DNA of 37,316 nucleotides from Pseudomonadota bacterium. Lineage in GTDB: Bacteria > Pseudomonadota > Alphaproteobacteria > Sphingomonadales > Sphingomonadaceae. Each line of letters begins with the position of its first letter. The stretch's first letter is position 1. This document shows positions 17,574-25,390 of this stretch, piece after piece. The notes beneath the pieces are model-generated. The model had not been told where the DNA came from. It ran no database searches and saw only the letters and a program-made list of their open reading frames with translations. The DNA is taken from NCBI GenBank assembly GCA_963205265.1, contig CAUJJI010000125.1, forward strand, positions 1-37,316. Reading direction: 5' to 3'. A program made the translations under genes and the position numbers.

Positions 17574-17664
17574 CGTCGTCCCGGGCTCGACCCGGGACCG
17601 CTGGCCTCGTCGACGGAACGTTCGGCCCGGAGGCCAGCGGTCCCGGATCAGGTCCGGGACGACG
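17574..17664. repeat. Inverted-repeat element 2 overlapping the purD 3' end
   Basis: Arms 17574-17607 and 17631-17664 are reverse complements at 30 of 34 positions, around a 23-base centre. Its sequence (GTCCCGGG and CCGCTGGCC blocks) differs from element 1, so two repeat families sit side by side. The right arm enters the purD reading frame and supplies its last codons and stop. Confidence 0.8.
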
Positions 17665-18952
17665 AACTGGATCCGGTCCCTTCCCGCTCGACCTCGCGCC
17701 AGCCGATGTCGCGCCGGCAGAACCCTTCCGGAAACCCGATCGCATCGACTGCCGCATAGGCCTTCGCCTGGGCCTCGCGCACCGATGCTCCGCGCGCGGT
17801 GACGTTGAGCACCCGGCCGCCGTTCGCGACCAGCCCGCCGTCCGCCCCCAGCGCGGTGCCGGCGTGGAAGACCTTGACCCCGCCCTGCTCCGCCGCCGCG
17901 ATCCCCTCGATCCGCCCGCCCTTCCTGGGCGTGCCGGGATAGCCCTCGCCCGCCATGACCACGGTCAGCGCGGTGTCGGGCGAGAAGCGCGGCGGCTGGC
18001 ACGCGGCCAGGCGGTTCTCGGCGCAGGCGAGCAGCAGCTCGGCCAGGTCGCTTTCCAGGCGCAGCATCAGCACCTGGCATTCGGGATCGCCGAAGCGGCA
18101 GTTGTACTCGATCAGCTTGGGCCCCTCGCGAGTCAGCATCAGCCCGGCGTAGAGCACGCCCGAATAGGGCATGCCGGCCTCGGCCATGGCGCGGACCGTC
18201 GGCGCGACGATCTTCTCGATCGCCTCGCCCTCGAGCAGCGCAGTGAGCACCGGTGCCGGGCTGTAGGCGCCCATGCCGCCGGTATTCGGGCCGGTGTCGC
18301 CCTCGCCGACGCGCTTGTGGTCCTGCGCCGAGCCGAAGGGGACGATGGTGCTGCCGTCGGTCAGCGCGAAGAAGCTGGCCTCCTCGCCTTCGAGGAATTC
18401 CTCGATCACTGCCTCGGCGCCCGCCTCGCCGAAACGGCCGGCGAAGATGTCGCGGATCGCCGCTTCGGCTTCCTCGCGCGTCATGGCGACGGTGACTCCC
18501 TTGCCCGCGGCAAGCCCGTCGGCCTTGATGACCACGGGAATCGCAAAGCCGTCGAGCGCCGCGAGCCCCTGGGCTTCGCTGGCCACGCGGACATAGGCGC
18601 CGGTGGGGATATTCGCGCGCGCGCAGAGGTCCTTGGTGAAGCCCTTGCTACCTTCGAGCTGCGCCGCTGCCCGGCTCGGCCCGAACACCGCGAAACCCGC
18701 GGCACGCAGCGAATCGGCGAGACCGTCGACCAGCGGCGCCTCGGGCCCGACGACGACGAGGCCGATGCGCTGCGCCTCGCAGAAGGTCACGACCGCGGCA
18801 TGGTCGGTCGCATCGAGCGTGACGAGAACGGCCTCTTCACCGATCCCGGGATTGCCCGGCGCGGCGTAGAGCCGCTCGCACAGCGGGGATTGCGCCAGCT
18901 TCCACGCCAGCGCATGTTCGCGCCCACCCGATCCAAGCAGCAGGATGTTCAT
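17648..18952 (-). CDS. purD: Phosphoribosylamine-glycine ligase (GAR synthetase)
   Basis: PurD ligates glycine to phosphoribosylamine with ATP in de novo purine synthesis. The 434-residue product has the N-terminal [17 protein letters not shown], the [17 protein letters not shown] segment near 65-80, the ATP-grasp region with [15 protein letters not shown] near 150-164, the [10 protein letters not shown] motif near 228-237, and [12 protein letters not shown] near 284-295. I start at ATG 18952, where family homology begins; GTG 18964 with GGAAGAAGG close upstream would add four residues. Its start overlaps the divergent xseA start. The C-terminal tail ([10 protein letters not shown]) is partly encoded by a palindromic repeat and is outside the conserved fold. 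Confidence 0.94.
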   Translation of the reverse strand: MNILLLGSGGREHALAWKLAQSPLCERLYAAPGNPGIGEEAVLVTLDATDHAAVVTFCEAQRIGLVVVGPEAPLVDGLADSLRAAGFAVFGPSRAAAQLEGSKGFTKDLCARANIPTGAYVRVASEAQGLAALDGFAIPVVIKADGLAAGKGVTVAMTREEAEAAIRDIFAGRFGEAGAEAVIEEFLEGEEASFFALTDGSTIVPFGSAQDHKRVGEGDTGPNTGGMGAYSPAPVLTALLEGEAIEKIVAPTVRAMAEAGMPYSGVLYAGLMLTREGPKLIEYNCRFGDPECQVLMLRLESDLAELLLACAENRLAACQPPRFSPDTALTVVMAGEGYPGTPRKGGRIEGIAAAEQGGVKVFHAGTALGADGGLVANGGRVLNVTARGASVREAQAKAYAAVDAIGFPEGFCRRDIGWREVEREGTGSSSSSRT

Positions 18953-20408
18953 GCCCGAGCCCACGCCTTCTTCCGACTACGACGAAGCCGGGCTGGTAGC
19001 GAAGGGAGGCCCCGGCGACAACGCCGCTCCGCTCACGATCAGCGAAATATCCGCGCTGCTCAAGCGCACGGTCGAGGATCGCTTCGGCTATGTCCGCGTC
19101 CGCGGCGAGCTGTCGGGCGTCAAGCGGGCCGCTTCGGGCCACCTCTACCTCTGCCTCAAGGACGAGAGCGCGCGGCTCGACGGCGTGATGTGGCGCGGAT
19201 CGACCCAGCGGCTGGCGTTCCAGCCCGAGGACGGGCTGGAAGTGATCGCCACCGGCAAGCTGACCACCTATCCCGGCCGATCGAACTACCAGATCGTCAT
19301 CGAACGGATGGAGATCGCCGGCGAAGGCGCGCTGCTGGCCCTGCTGGCGAAAACGCGGGCCAGGCTGGAAGCCGAGGGCCTGTTCGATCGTGCCCGCAAG
19401 CGCGCGCTGCCGTTCCTGCCCGAAGTGATCGGCGTGGTCACCTCGCCGACCGGGGCCGTCATCCGCGACATCCTCCACCGCCTTGCCGACCGCTTCCCCA
19501 GCCGCGTCGTGGTCTGGCCGGTGCTGGTCCAGGGCCAGGGCGCGGCCGAGCAGGTGGCGGCGGCGGTCGACGGCTTCTCGCGCCTGCCCGCCGGCGGCCC
19601 GGTGCCGCGCCCCGACGTTGTCATCGTCGCGCGCGGCGGCGGCTCGATCGAGGACCTCTGGGCATTCAACGAGGAAGTCGTCGTGCGCGCCATCGCCGCC
19701 AGCACGATTCCGGTGATCTCCGCCGTCGGGCACGAGACCGATACCACGCTTGCCGATTTCGCCGCCGACCTGCGCGCCCCGACGCCGACCGCCGCGGCCG
19801 AGCTGGCCGTGCCGGTGCGCGAGGAACTGTTCGCCCAGCTGGCCGAGCTCGCCCTGCGCAAGCGCCGCTGCGCGCTGCGCCCGGTCTCGCTCGGGCGCGA
19901 GCGGCTGGAAGCGCGCGCCCAGCGGCTGCCGCGGCCGGAAGCGCTGCTCAGCCCCTATGTCCAGCGGGCCGACGAGCTCGCCGAGCGCTTGCGCCGCGGC
20001 CTGGTCGAGCGGATCGCCGCGGCGCGCACCGCCTTGCAGCAGGACGCCGGCCGCCTGTCCGCCCCGCTGCTGGCGGCGCGGCTGCATCGCGCGCAGGACC
20101 GCCTTGCCGCCCAGCGGCTGACGCCGGCGATCGTCACCAGCCGGATCGCCGCCCAGCGCGAGCGGCTGGACGCCCTGTCGCGGCTCATGGCCTCGCTCAA
20201 TCCCGATTCGCTGCTGGAGAAGGGCTATGTCCGGGTCACCGCCGCGGACGGGCGCACGCTGGTGACGCGCGCCGCGGCAGCGGGCGAGCCCAGCCTGTCG
20301 CTGCATTTCCGCGACGGCGAGCTGGCAGTCGTCCCGGCCGAGGGACGCGCGCCCAGGCCCGCCGCGAGGAAGCCCGGACCGCCGCCCGCGCAGGGCACGC
20401 TGCTCTAG
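18951..20408 (+). CDS. xseA: Exodeoxyribonuclease VII large subunit
   Basis: XseA is the catalytic subunit of exonuclease VII, which degrades single-stranded DNA into short oligonucleotides and acts in repair. The 485-residue product has an N-terminal OB fold (about 28-125: [35 protein letters not shown]), then the catalytic domain with [15 protein letters not shown] near 165, [13 protein letters not shown] near 228-240 and [27 protein letters not shown] near 258-285, and a long coiled region that binds XseB. The start is ATG 18951; ATG 18945 would add two residues. The N-terminal [13 protein letters not shown] segment resembles other sphingomonad XseA proteins. xseB is not in this window. 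Confidence 0.94.
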   Translation: MPEPTPSSDYDEAGLVAKGGPGDNAAPLTISEISALLKRTVEDRFGYVRVRGELSGVKRAASGHLYLCLKDESARLDGVMWRGSTQRLAFQPEDGLEVIATGKLTTYPGRSNYQIVIERMEIAGEGALLALLAKTRARLEAEGLFDRARKRALPFLPEVIGVVTSPTGAVIRDILHRLADRFPSRVVVWPVLVQGQGAAEQVAAAVDGFSRLPAGGPVPRPDVVIVARGGGSIEDLWAFNEEVVVRAIAASTIPVISAVGHETDTTLADFAADLRAPTPTAAAELAVPVREELFAQLAELALRKRRCALRPVSLGRERLEARAQRLPRPEALLSPYVQRADELAERLRRGLVERIAAARTALQQDAGRLSAPLLAARLHRAQDRLAAQRLTPAIVTSRIAAQRERLDALSRLMASLNPDSLLEKGYVRVTAADGRTLVTRAAAAGEPSLSLHFRDGELAVVPAEGRAPRPAARKPGPPPAQGTLL

Positions 20409-20476
20409 CCCTGGTTGCGGCAGACGGATGGTCCTGGGGGCTTCTCTGCGGCCCTGACCTGCACTAGATTGCCCCC

Positions 20477-20680
20477 ATGCTGATGTCATCGAACGAACGT
20501 CCCGCGACGCTCCACTACGGCCCCAACGGCTTCCGCGTCCTGACGGCGGGCAGCCATGTCCTGTGCTCCGTGAGCGGCGAGCAGATCGCGCTCGAGGCCC
20601 TGCGCTACTGGAGCGTCGAGCGCCAGGAGGCCTACGCCAGCTGCGAGATCGCCACCAAGCGCCTGACCGGCAAGGCCTGA
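20477..20680 (+). CDS. DUF2093 family small protein
   Basis: A 67-residue protein matching the DUF2093 pattern: an N-terminal LHYGPNGFRVLTAGSHVLCSVSG, then the signature LEALRYWSVERQEAY. The family is restricted mainly to alphaproteobacteria and is often encoded next to purD and xseA, as here. Function unknown; no membrane segment or signal peptide. ATG 20477 is the first start, with no strong ribosome site; ATG 20483 is an alternative two codons on. It sits 68 bases after xseA and 7 bases before the M23 peptidase gene, so the three may form one transcript. Confidence 0.85.
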   Translation: MLMSSNERPATLHYGPNGFRVLTAGSHVLCSVSGEQIALEALRYWSVERQEAYASCEIATKRLTGKA

Positions 20681-20687
20681 GGCCGCG

Positions 20688-21620
20688 GTGAAAGTGCCTG
20701 GCCGCCGCGAACGCTGGATCGCTTCGCTGACCGCGCTGCTGTCGGCGGCGGGCTGCAATTCGGGCGTCGTCGCCTCGGAAGCGGCACCCGGCAGCGGAGC
20801 AGAGGCGCAGGCGGCCGTCCCGGCCTCGCCGCAGCGCCCCGCCGGGCCGCGCGCCGCGTCGGCCGATTTCAGCTTCACCGGGGAGCCGACCCAGGGCGGC
20901 TGGCTGCGCGGCGCGGCGCCGGCAGGAACGGTCGCCCTCACGCTGGGCACCGCACCGGTGCCGCTGAGCGTCGACGGCAGCTTCTTCATCGCTTTCGATC
21001 GCGACGCCGGCCCCGCGGCCACGCTTGTCGCGCGGCTGGCCGACGGGCGGGACGTGGTCCGCAGCCTGGCGATCGCTCCGCGCGCCTGGGCGATCGAGCA
21101 GGTCAACGTCGCCCGCCGTCCCGGCGGCCCGACCGAGGCCTTCATGGCCATCCGTCGCCCCGAGCTTGCGCGGATCGCCGCCGCGCGCCGCATCAGCTCC
21201 GACAGCGAGGGCTGGCGGCAGCAGTTCGCCTGGCCGGTCAAGGGGCGCCTGTCGGGACGCTTCGGCTCGCAACGGATCTACCGGGGCGAGCCGGGCGCCT
21301 ATCATTCGGGCACCGACATCACCACCGGCCAGGCGGGGACGCCCTTCGTCGCACCCGCAGACGGCGTCGTGATCCTGGCGGCGGAAACCCCTTTCACGCT
21401 GGAAGGGCACCTGCTGATGATCGATCACGGCATGGGGCTGAACAGCGCTTTCCTGCATTGCTCGCAGCTGCTGGTGAAAGAGGGTGACCGCGTGCGCCAG
21501 GGCCAGGTCATCGGCCGCATCGGCATGACCGGCCGTGCGACCGGGCCGCATCTCCACTGGAGCATCAAATGGCGCGACGCGCGGCTCGATCCGGTCCTGT
21601 TCACCGGGCCAATGCGCTAG
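20688..21620 (+). CDS. M23 (LytM-type) metallopeptidase, probable lipoprotein
   Basis: A 310-residue cell-wall peptidase-like protein. The N-terminus is basic (MKVPGRRER), followed by a hydrophobic run ending in SAAGC with Cys23, a probable lipobox. An Ala/Pro linker and a beta-rich domain (about 58-135) lead to the LytM domain (about 180-305). Zinc residues are all present: His206 and Asp210 in YHSGTDI, and His288 and His290 in PHLHW, so it is likely an active peptidase rather than an EnvC/NlpD-like activator, though those can act close by. It presumably cleaves peptidoglycan cross-links in the periplasm. The start is GTG 20688, tightly spaced after DUF2093. Confidence 0.9.
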   Translation: MKVPGRRERWIASLTALLSAAGCNSGVVASEAAPGSGAEAQAAVPASPQRPAGPRAASADFSFTGEPTQGGWLRGAAPAGTVALTLGTAPVPLSVDGSFFIAFDRDAGPAATLVARLADGRDVVRSLAIAPRAWAIEQVNVARRPGGPTEAFMAIRRPELARIAAARRISSDSEGWRQQFAWPVKGRLSGRFGSQRIYRGEPGAYHSGTDITTGQAGTPFVAPADGVVILAAETPFTLEGHLLMIDHGMGLNSAFLHCSQLLVKEGDRVRQGQVIGRIGMTGRATGPHLHWSIKWRDARLDPVLFTGPMR

Positions 21621-21720
21621 CACCCGATGCCCTTGGCTTGATCCCCCGGAAATGCCCTGAGAAGCTCCGTGAGGCACAGCGCCCCGTGATCGGGCTCTCG
21701 TGCCGCCGCAAGGGCTGCCG

Positions 21721-21738
21721 GGCCCCTGCGGGGCCTTT
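21721..21738 (+). terminator. Putative intrinsic terminator after the M23 gene
   Basis: GGCCCC (21721-21726), loop TGC and GGGGCC (21730-21735) form a perfect six-pair G-C stem followed by TTT. It lies about 100 bases after the M23 peptidase stop and 49 bases before the esterase start. The T-run is short, so termination is probable but may be partial. Confidence 0.5.
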
Positions 21739-21786
21739 CCGGGCAGTCCTGCCGCGGGCGGCGACGGAGCGGAGGTCGGGCCAGCC

Positions 21787-22830
21787 GTGCGCCGCTTCGT
21801 AGCCCTGGCGCTTCTCCTGCTGGCGCTGGCGCCCGGCACCTGGCTGCGCACGCCCCGCGCGCCGCGCAGTGCCGCGCTGGAGCTGCGCTTCATTCCCGAG
21901 CCCCGCCCGCCACGGCACCACCTGGCCGCGCAGCTGGGCAGCTTCGACTTCGCCGGCGCCTGGCGGATCACCGGCCGGCACTGGCGCTTCGGCGGTTTCT
22001 CCGCCCTGGTGCCGCTGGGCGACGGGGAGCTGCTGGCGATCGGCGACCGTGGCTACCGCCTGCGCTTCTCTCCGCCCGGGGCGGCGCAGCACCGCCCCGC
22101 CTTCGGCGTGACCGTTCCCCGGCGCTTCGGCGGCAAGTCCATGATCGACGCCGAATCGGCAGCCTTCGACCCCCTGAGCCGCCGGCTCTGGATCGGCTGG
22201 GAAGACGACAAGAGCATCACCCGGCACGGCCTTGCCTTTCGCGGCTTCGCGCGCAGCTATCCGGCGGCGTTGCGCCACTGGGGCGAGAACCTGGGGCCGG
22301 AGGCCATGGTCCGGCTCGACGACGGACGCTTCGTCGTGCTGCGCGAAGGCTTCAGCGGCCTGCTGGAGCGGCGCAACCACCAGGCGCTGCTGTTCACCGG
22401 CGATCCCACCGCCGCCACGCCGCCGCCGCAGGTCTTCACCTTTGCCGGACCCGAAGGCTACAGTCCCACCGACATGGCGCAACTGCCCGACGGCCGGGTG
22501 CTGGTGCTGATGCGCCGGCTGCTCTGGCCGCTGCCGGCCCGGTTCACCGGGCGGATCGCGATCGCCGATCCCCGGGCCATCCGGCCGGGCAGGGCCTGGC
22601 ATGCGAGCGAAGTCGCGCGGCTCGAGGCGCCGCTGCCGGTCGACAACTTCGAAGGCATCGCCATCGAGCCGCGGCGCGACGGGAAAGTTACCGTCTGGCT
22701 GATTTCCGACGACAATCGCGCGCTGTCGCAGCGCACGATGCTGTGGAAGCTGGTGGTCGATCCCGTGCGCCTGCCCGGCGCAAGCAAAAGGGCGCGCGGC
22801 GAGGCCGCACGCCCTTCGATTGCGCGTTGA
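21787..22830 (+). CDS. Esterase-like phytase-domain protein
   Basis: A 347-residue exported protein of the phytase-like (esterase-like activity of phytase) family common in alphaproteobacteria. After a signal segment (VRRFVALALLLLALAPG), it reads as a beta-propeller with blades marked by GGFSALVPLGDGELLAIGDRG near 70-90, DAESAAFDP near 120, GPEAMVRLDDGRFVVLREG near 170-190, and DNFEGIAIE near 285. The family has weak phosphodiesterase or esterase annotation; no in vivo substrate is known. The open frame reaches back to 21700, but GTG 21787 puts the signal peptide at the start and is preferred. Its stop is 6 bases from the convergent rpmB stop, and its last codons contain the rpmB terminator. 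Confidence 0.75.
   Translation: MRRFVALALLLLALAPGTWLRTPRAPRSAALELRFIPEPRPPRHHLAAQLGSFDFAGAWRITGRHWRFGGFSALVPLGDGELLAIGDRGYRLRFSPPGAAQHRPAFGVTVPRRFGGKSMIDAESAAFDPLSRRLWIGWEDDKSITRHGLAFRGFARSYPAALRHWGENLGPEAMVRLDDGRFVVLREGFSGLLERRNHQALLFTGDPTAATPPPQVFTFAGPEGYSPTDMAQLPDGRVLVLMRRLLWPLPARFTGRIAIADPRAIRPGRAWHASEVARLEAPLPVDNFEGIAIEPRRDGKVTVWLISDDNRALSQRTMLWKLVVDPVRLPGASKRARGEAARPSIAR
22786..22816 (-). terminator. rpmB: rpmB intrinsic terminator within the esterase gene
   Basis: On the minus strand, a stem of about 13 pairs with one mismatch (22816-22804 with 22800-22788, loop 22803-22801) is followed directly by TTTT. This is the best intrinsic terminator in the window and sits 20-50 bases after the rpmB stop. 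It lies entirely inside the 3' coding end of the convergent esterase gene. Confidence 0.75.
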
Positions 22831-22836
22831 AGGGGC

Positions 22837-23121
22837 TTAGGCCGCCTGCTTCTTCACCAGCTCGCGCTTCACCTTGAGCGCGCGCTGCGAAAGCTTGGTA
22901 TCGGCGGTCTTCAGCAGCCAGTTATCGAGGCCGCCGACATGCTCCACCGAACGCAGGCCATGCGTCGATACCCGGAACTTGTAGCTGCGCTCGAGCGCAT
23001 CCGACAGCAGCGTGACGTTCTGCAGGTTGGGCAGGAAGACACGCTTGGTCTTGTTGTTGGCATGGCTGACGTTGTGGCCGATCTGGCGGCCCTTGCCGGT
23101 CAGTTCGCAGATGCGGGACAT
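22837..23121 (-). CDS. rpmB: 50S ribosomal protein L28
   Basis: A 94-residue basic protein, component of the large ribosomal subunit. It begins [27 protein letters not shown] and contains the expected [10 protein letters not shown] and [15 protein letters not shown] segments. A longer open frame adds 17 residues upstream, but every L28 begins at MSR, so ATG 23121 is chosen. It is a single-gene unit: a promoter at 23169-23197 upstream, a strong terminator downstream, divergent from tadA. No CxxC zinc motif is seen, so it is not the zinc-binding form. Confidence 0.96.
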   Translation of the reverse strand: MSRICELTGKGRQIGHNVSHANNKTKRVFLPNLQNVTLLSDALERSYKFRVSTHGLRSVEHVGGLDNWLLKTADTKLSQRALKVKRELVKKQAA

Positions 23122-23168
23122 GGCTTTACTCGCTTCGAATTTCGTTGCCGTTTCCGGAAGAAGGCGCG

Positions 23169-23197
23169 CCATTACCGATTCACCGGTGCAAGGTCAA
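23169..23197 (-). promoter_or_regulatory. rpmB: Probable sigma-70-type promoter of rpmB
   Basis: Reading the minus strand, TTGACC (23197-23192) is followed after 17 bases by TAATGG (23174-23169), a good -35 and a fair -10. Transcription would start about 40 bases before the rpmB ATG at 23121. Confidence 0.5.
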
Positions 23198-23234
23198 GTT
23201 GCCTGGCGCCGCGCAGGCGTCTAGCGGCAGATTC

Positions 23235-23690
23235 ATGTCCCGCTGGCCGCTTCCCGAACCGATGGCGCTCGCCCTGGCCGAGGCGGAAAAGGCCGTCGCC
23301 GCCGGCGAAGTGCCGGTCGGCGCGGTGATCGTCAAGGACGGCGCGGTCCTCGCCAGCGCGCACAATGCGCCGCGCGGCCTCGCCGACCCGACCGCCCATG
23401 CCGAAATCCTGGCGATCCGCGCCGCCGCCGCGGCGCTCGGCAGCGAACGCCTGGAAGGCTGCGAGCTGTGGGTGACGCTGGAACCCTGCGCGATGTGCGC
23501 CGGGGCGATCGCGCATGCCCGAATCGGTCGGCTCTATTACGCGGCGCCCGATTCGAAAGGCGGCGCGATCGAGCACGGCGCGCGCATCTTCGAACAGCCG
23601 CAGTGCCTGCACCGGCCCGAAGTCTACAGCGGAATGGGCGAAGCCGAGGCGGCCCAGCTGCTGCGCCGGTTCTTCAGGGAGCGGCGTTAG
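23235..23690 (+). CDS. tadA: tRNA-specific adenosine deaminase
   Basis: TadA converts the wobble adenosine 34 of tRNA-Arg(ACG) to inosine and is essential in most bacteria. The 151-residue product carries the zinc deaminase motif HAE (His55, Glu57) and PCAMC (Cys85, Cys88), and the C-terminal FFRERR typical of the family. The open frame extends to 23145, but ATG 23235 begins the conserved fold. It diverges from rpmB and converges on the RNase T2 gene with 20 bases between stops. Confidence 0.94.
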   Translation: MSRWPLPEPMALALAEAEKAVAAGEVPVGAVIVKDGAVLASAHNAPRGLADPTAHAEILAIRAAAAALGSERLEGCELWVTLEPCAMCAGAIAHARIGRLYYAAPDSKGGAIEHGARIFEQPQCLHRPEVYSGMGEAEAAQLLRRFFRERR

Positions 23691-23710
23691 CGCAGCGCCG
23701 CGGGCCAACC

Positions 23711-24412
23711 TCAGGTCCCCCGCCAGATCTTCAGCGGCGCGTCGTCGCGCGGCCCCAGCTTCGCGCGCGGGCAGTCGCGCGGGCGGAAGTCGCGGCCGTA
23801 GCACAGGCGGATTTCGCGCAGCCAGCCGCTGCGGCTCGTCAGCAGGGCGACCTGGGCAGGGCGCCAGCCCGGGTTGGCGAGCACGAATTCGCGCCGCAGG
23901 TCGCCGGCGGTGAGGTCGCGCCGGCGCGAGAGCCGGTCGGCATCGGGCCAGCGCAGCGAGCGCCAGAGGATGGCGCTGACGCGCAGATAGGTTTCCGGCC
24001 GCTTCGCCATGCAGGTGCCGTGCTTGGCCCATTCGTGCTCGAGCAGCCAGGGCACCGGCGTCATGCAGAGATTGCGGCGGACGAGCTCGGGCGAGGGCCG
24101 CGGCGCGGGGCGGCACCATTGCGGCGGCGGCCCGCTCGCCGCCTCGGGCCAGAGGCCGTGCAGCACGAAGCCGAAGCGGCCGTGAGCGCCCGAGCATTGC
24201 ATCGTGCCCCGGTCCTGCGGCCGGCGGCAATATTCGGGCGACCAGCTTGCCGCGAGACTATAGCCGGCGATCGCCGTGCGGCGCGGGGGGCCGTCGGGGA
24301 CCACCGGGCGGACCGGATCGACCTGGCGCGGCGGCGTGCACTGGTAGGCCTGGCCGAGCGCCGTCCCGGGCAGGACCATGGCCGCCAGCAAGGCCGCCGG
24401 CACCGCTCTCAT
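23711..24412 (-). CDS. Secreted T2-family ribonuclease
   Basis: A 233-residue endoribonuclease of the RNase T2 family, which cleaves single-stranded RNA through 2',3'-cyclic phosphates. A signal peptide (MRAVPAALLAAMVLPGTALG) ends near residue 20, placing the enzyme in the periplasm or outside. Both catalytic segments are intact: FVLHGLWPE with His85, and HEWAKHGTC with Glu127 and His131. About eight cysteines fit the disulphides of the family. Its ATG shares ATGA with the nadC stop (24409-24412), so it is translationally coupled to nadC. A shared role in scavenging nucleotides is possible but unproven. Confidence 0.9.
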   Translation of the reverse strand: MRAVPAALLAAMVLPGTALGQAYQCTPPRQVDPVRPVVPDGPPRRTAIAGYSLAASWSPEYCRRPQDRGTMQCSGAHGRFGFVLHGLWPEAASGPPPQWCRPAPRPSPELVRRNLCMTPVPWLLEHEWAKHGTCMAKRPETYLRVSAILWRSLRWPDADRLSRRRDLTAGDLRREFVLANPGWRPAQVALLTSRSGWLREIRLCYGRDFRPRDCPRAKLGPRDDAPLKIWRGT

Positions 24413-25284
24413 AGCGGCGTGAAATCGAGGCCGATGTCGGCCGCCGGCGCGCTCTGCGTCAGCCGCCCAACCGAGATGTAGTCGACCCCGGTCGCGGCGA
24501 TGGCGCCGATCGTCTGCAGGTTGACCCCGCCCGAGGCTTCGCAGGGCACGCGCCCGGCGACCACGGCCAGGGCCTCGCCCAGCATCGCCGGGGCCATGTT
24601 GTCGAGCAGCAGGTGATCGGCGCCTGCGGCCAGCGCCGGCTCGATCTGCTCGACATGGTCGACTTCGCAGATGATCCGCTCGACCCCGGCGGCCCGTGCC
24701 CGCCGCACCGCCTCGCCGACGCCGCCGGCGACGAGGACGTGGTTGTCCTTGATCATCGCCGCGTCCCACAGGCCGAGGCGGTGGTTCTGCGCCCCGCCCG
24801 CCCGCGTCGCATATTTCTCCAGGTGGCGCAGGCCGGGAATGGTCTTGCGCGTATCGAGCAGGATCGCCGGGTGCGGTCCGATCGCATCGACATAGCTGCG
24901 GGTCAGGGTGGCGATGCCGGAGAGGTGCTGGACCGTGTTGAGCGCGCTGCGCTCCGCCGTCAGCATGGCCCGGGCATTGCCGGTCAGCCGCATGAGATCG
25001 GTGCCAGGGCCGATCCGCTCGCCTTCGCCGACCAGCAGCTCGATCTCCATCGCCGGGTCGAGCTTGCGGAAGAAGGCCGCGGCGATCGGCAGGCCGGCGA
25101 CGGTGATCGCGTCGCGGCTGTCCATCACGCCGGAAAAGCGCGCATCGGGCGGAATCACGCTTTCCGAGGTGACGTCGTGCCCGCCGCCGGGCAGGCCGAC
25201 GCCCAGGTCCTCGTCGAGGGTAGCGGCGACGAAAGCGTCGAGGTCGAAACCGGGGATCGAGAAAGCGGCCATGCGGGCGCTCAT
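24409..25284 (-). CDS. nadC: Nicotinate-nucleotide pyrophosphorylase (quinolinate PRTase)
   Basis: NadC forms nicotinate mononucleotide from quinolinate and PRPP in NAD synthesis. The 291-residue product has EDLGVGLPGGGHDVTSE near 20-36, the ERSALNTVQHLSGIATLTR motif near 110-128, LDTRKTIPGLRHLEKYAT near 140-157, HRLGLWDAAMIKDNH near 164-178, and the C-terminal SGGVN and GVDYISVGRLT segments. The frame extends to 25347; ATG 25284 (MSARMAAFS) is preferred, with ATG 25272 as an alternative. nadA and nadB are not in this window. The downstream RNase T2 gene overlaps its stop by 4 bases. Confidence 0.94.
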   Translation of the reverse strand: MSARMAAFSIPGFDLDAFVAATLDEDLGVGLPGGGHDVTSESVIPPDARFSGVMDSRDAITVAGLPIAAAFFRKLDPAMEIELLVGEGERIGPGTDLMRLTGNARAMLTAERSALNTVQHLSGIATLTRSYVDAIGPHPAILLDTRKTIPGLRHLEKYATRAGGAQNHRLGLWDAAMIKDNHVLVAGGVGEAVRRARAAGVERIICEVDHVEQIEPALAAGADHLLLDNMAPAMLGEALAVVAGRVPCEASGGVNLQTIGAIAATGVDYISVGRLTQSAPAADIGLDFTPL

Positions 25285-25310
25285 CTCAGACTGGCGCGGC
25301 ACTGTCGAGT

Positions 25311-25373
25311 GGGTGCGACGCAGCCGCACCCTTTCGATCGCAGTCACTGCCCCCGCGCAGCCGGCCCGGGGGC
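25311..25373 (-). terminator. Two hairpins after the LytTR regulator gene
   Basis: Two perfect 7-pair stems lie between the response regulator stop and nadC: 25349-25355 with 25367-25373, and 25311-25317 with 25325-25331. On the minus strand neither is followed by a T-run, so intrinsic termination is weak; on the plus strand the second is followed by TTT. They may mark the end of the kinase/regulator transcript or an mRNA stabiliser. Confidence 0.35.
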
Positions 25374-25390
25374 GACGTTGGGCTATGCCG

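Noticed and set aside
17434..17664. Possible mobile element or attachment site
   Set aside because: Only short inverted repeats are present; no transposase or integrase frame and no target duplication.
15451..17757. A 768-codon frame antisense to thrS
   Set aside because: It has no domain signal, and its complement is an intact ThrRS. It also runs through the palindromic repeats.
18837..21971. A 1044-codon frame antisense to xseA and the M23 gene
   Set aside because: Shadow frame; both genes on the plus strand show full catalytic motifs.
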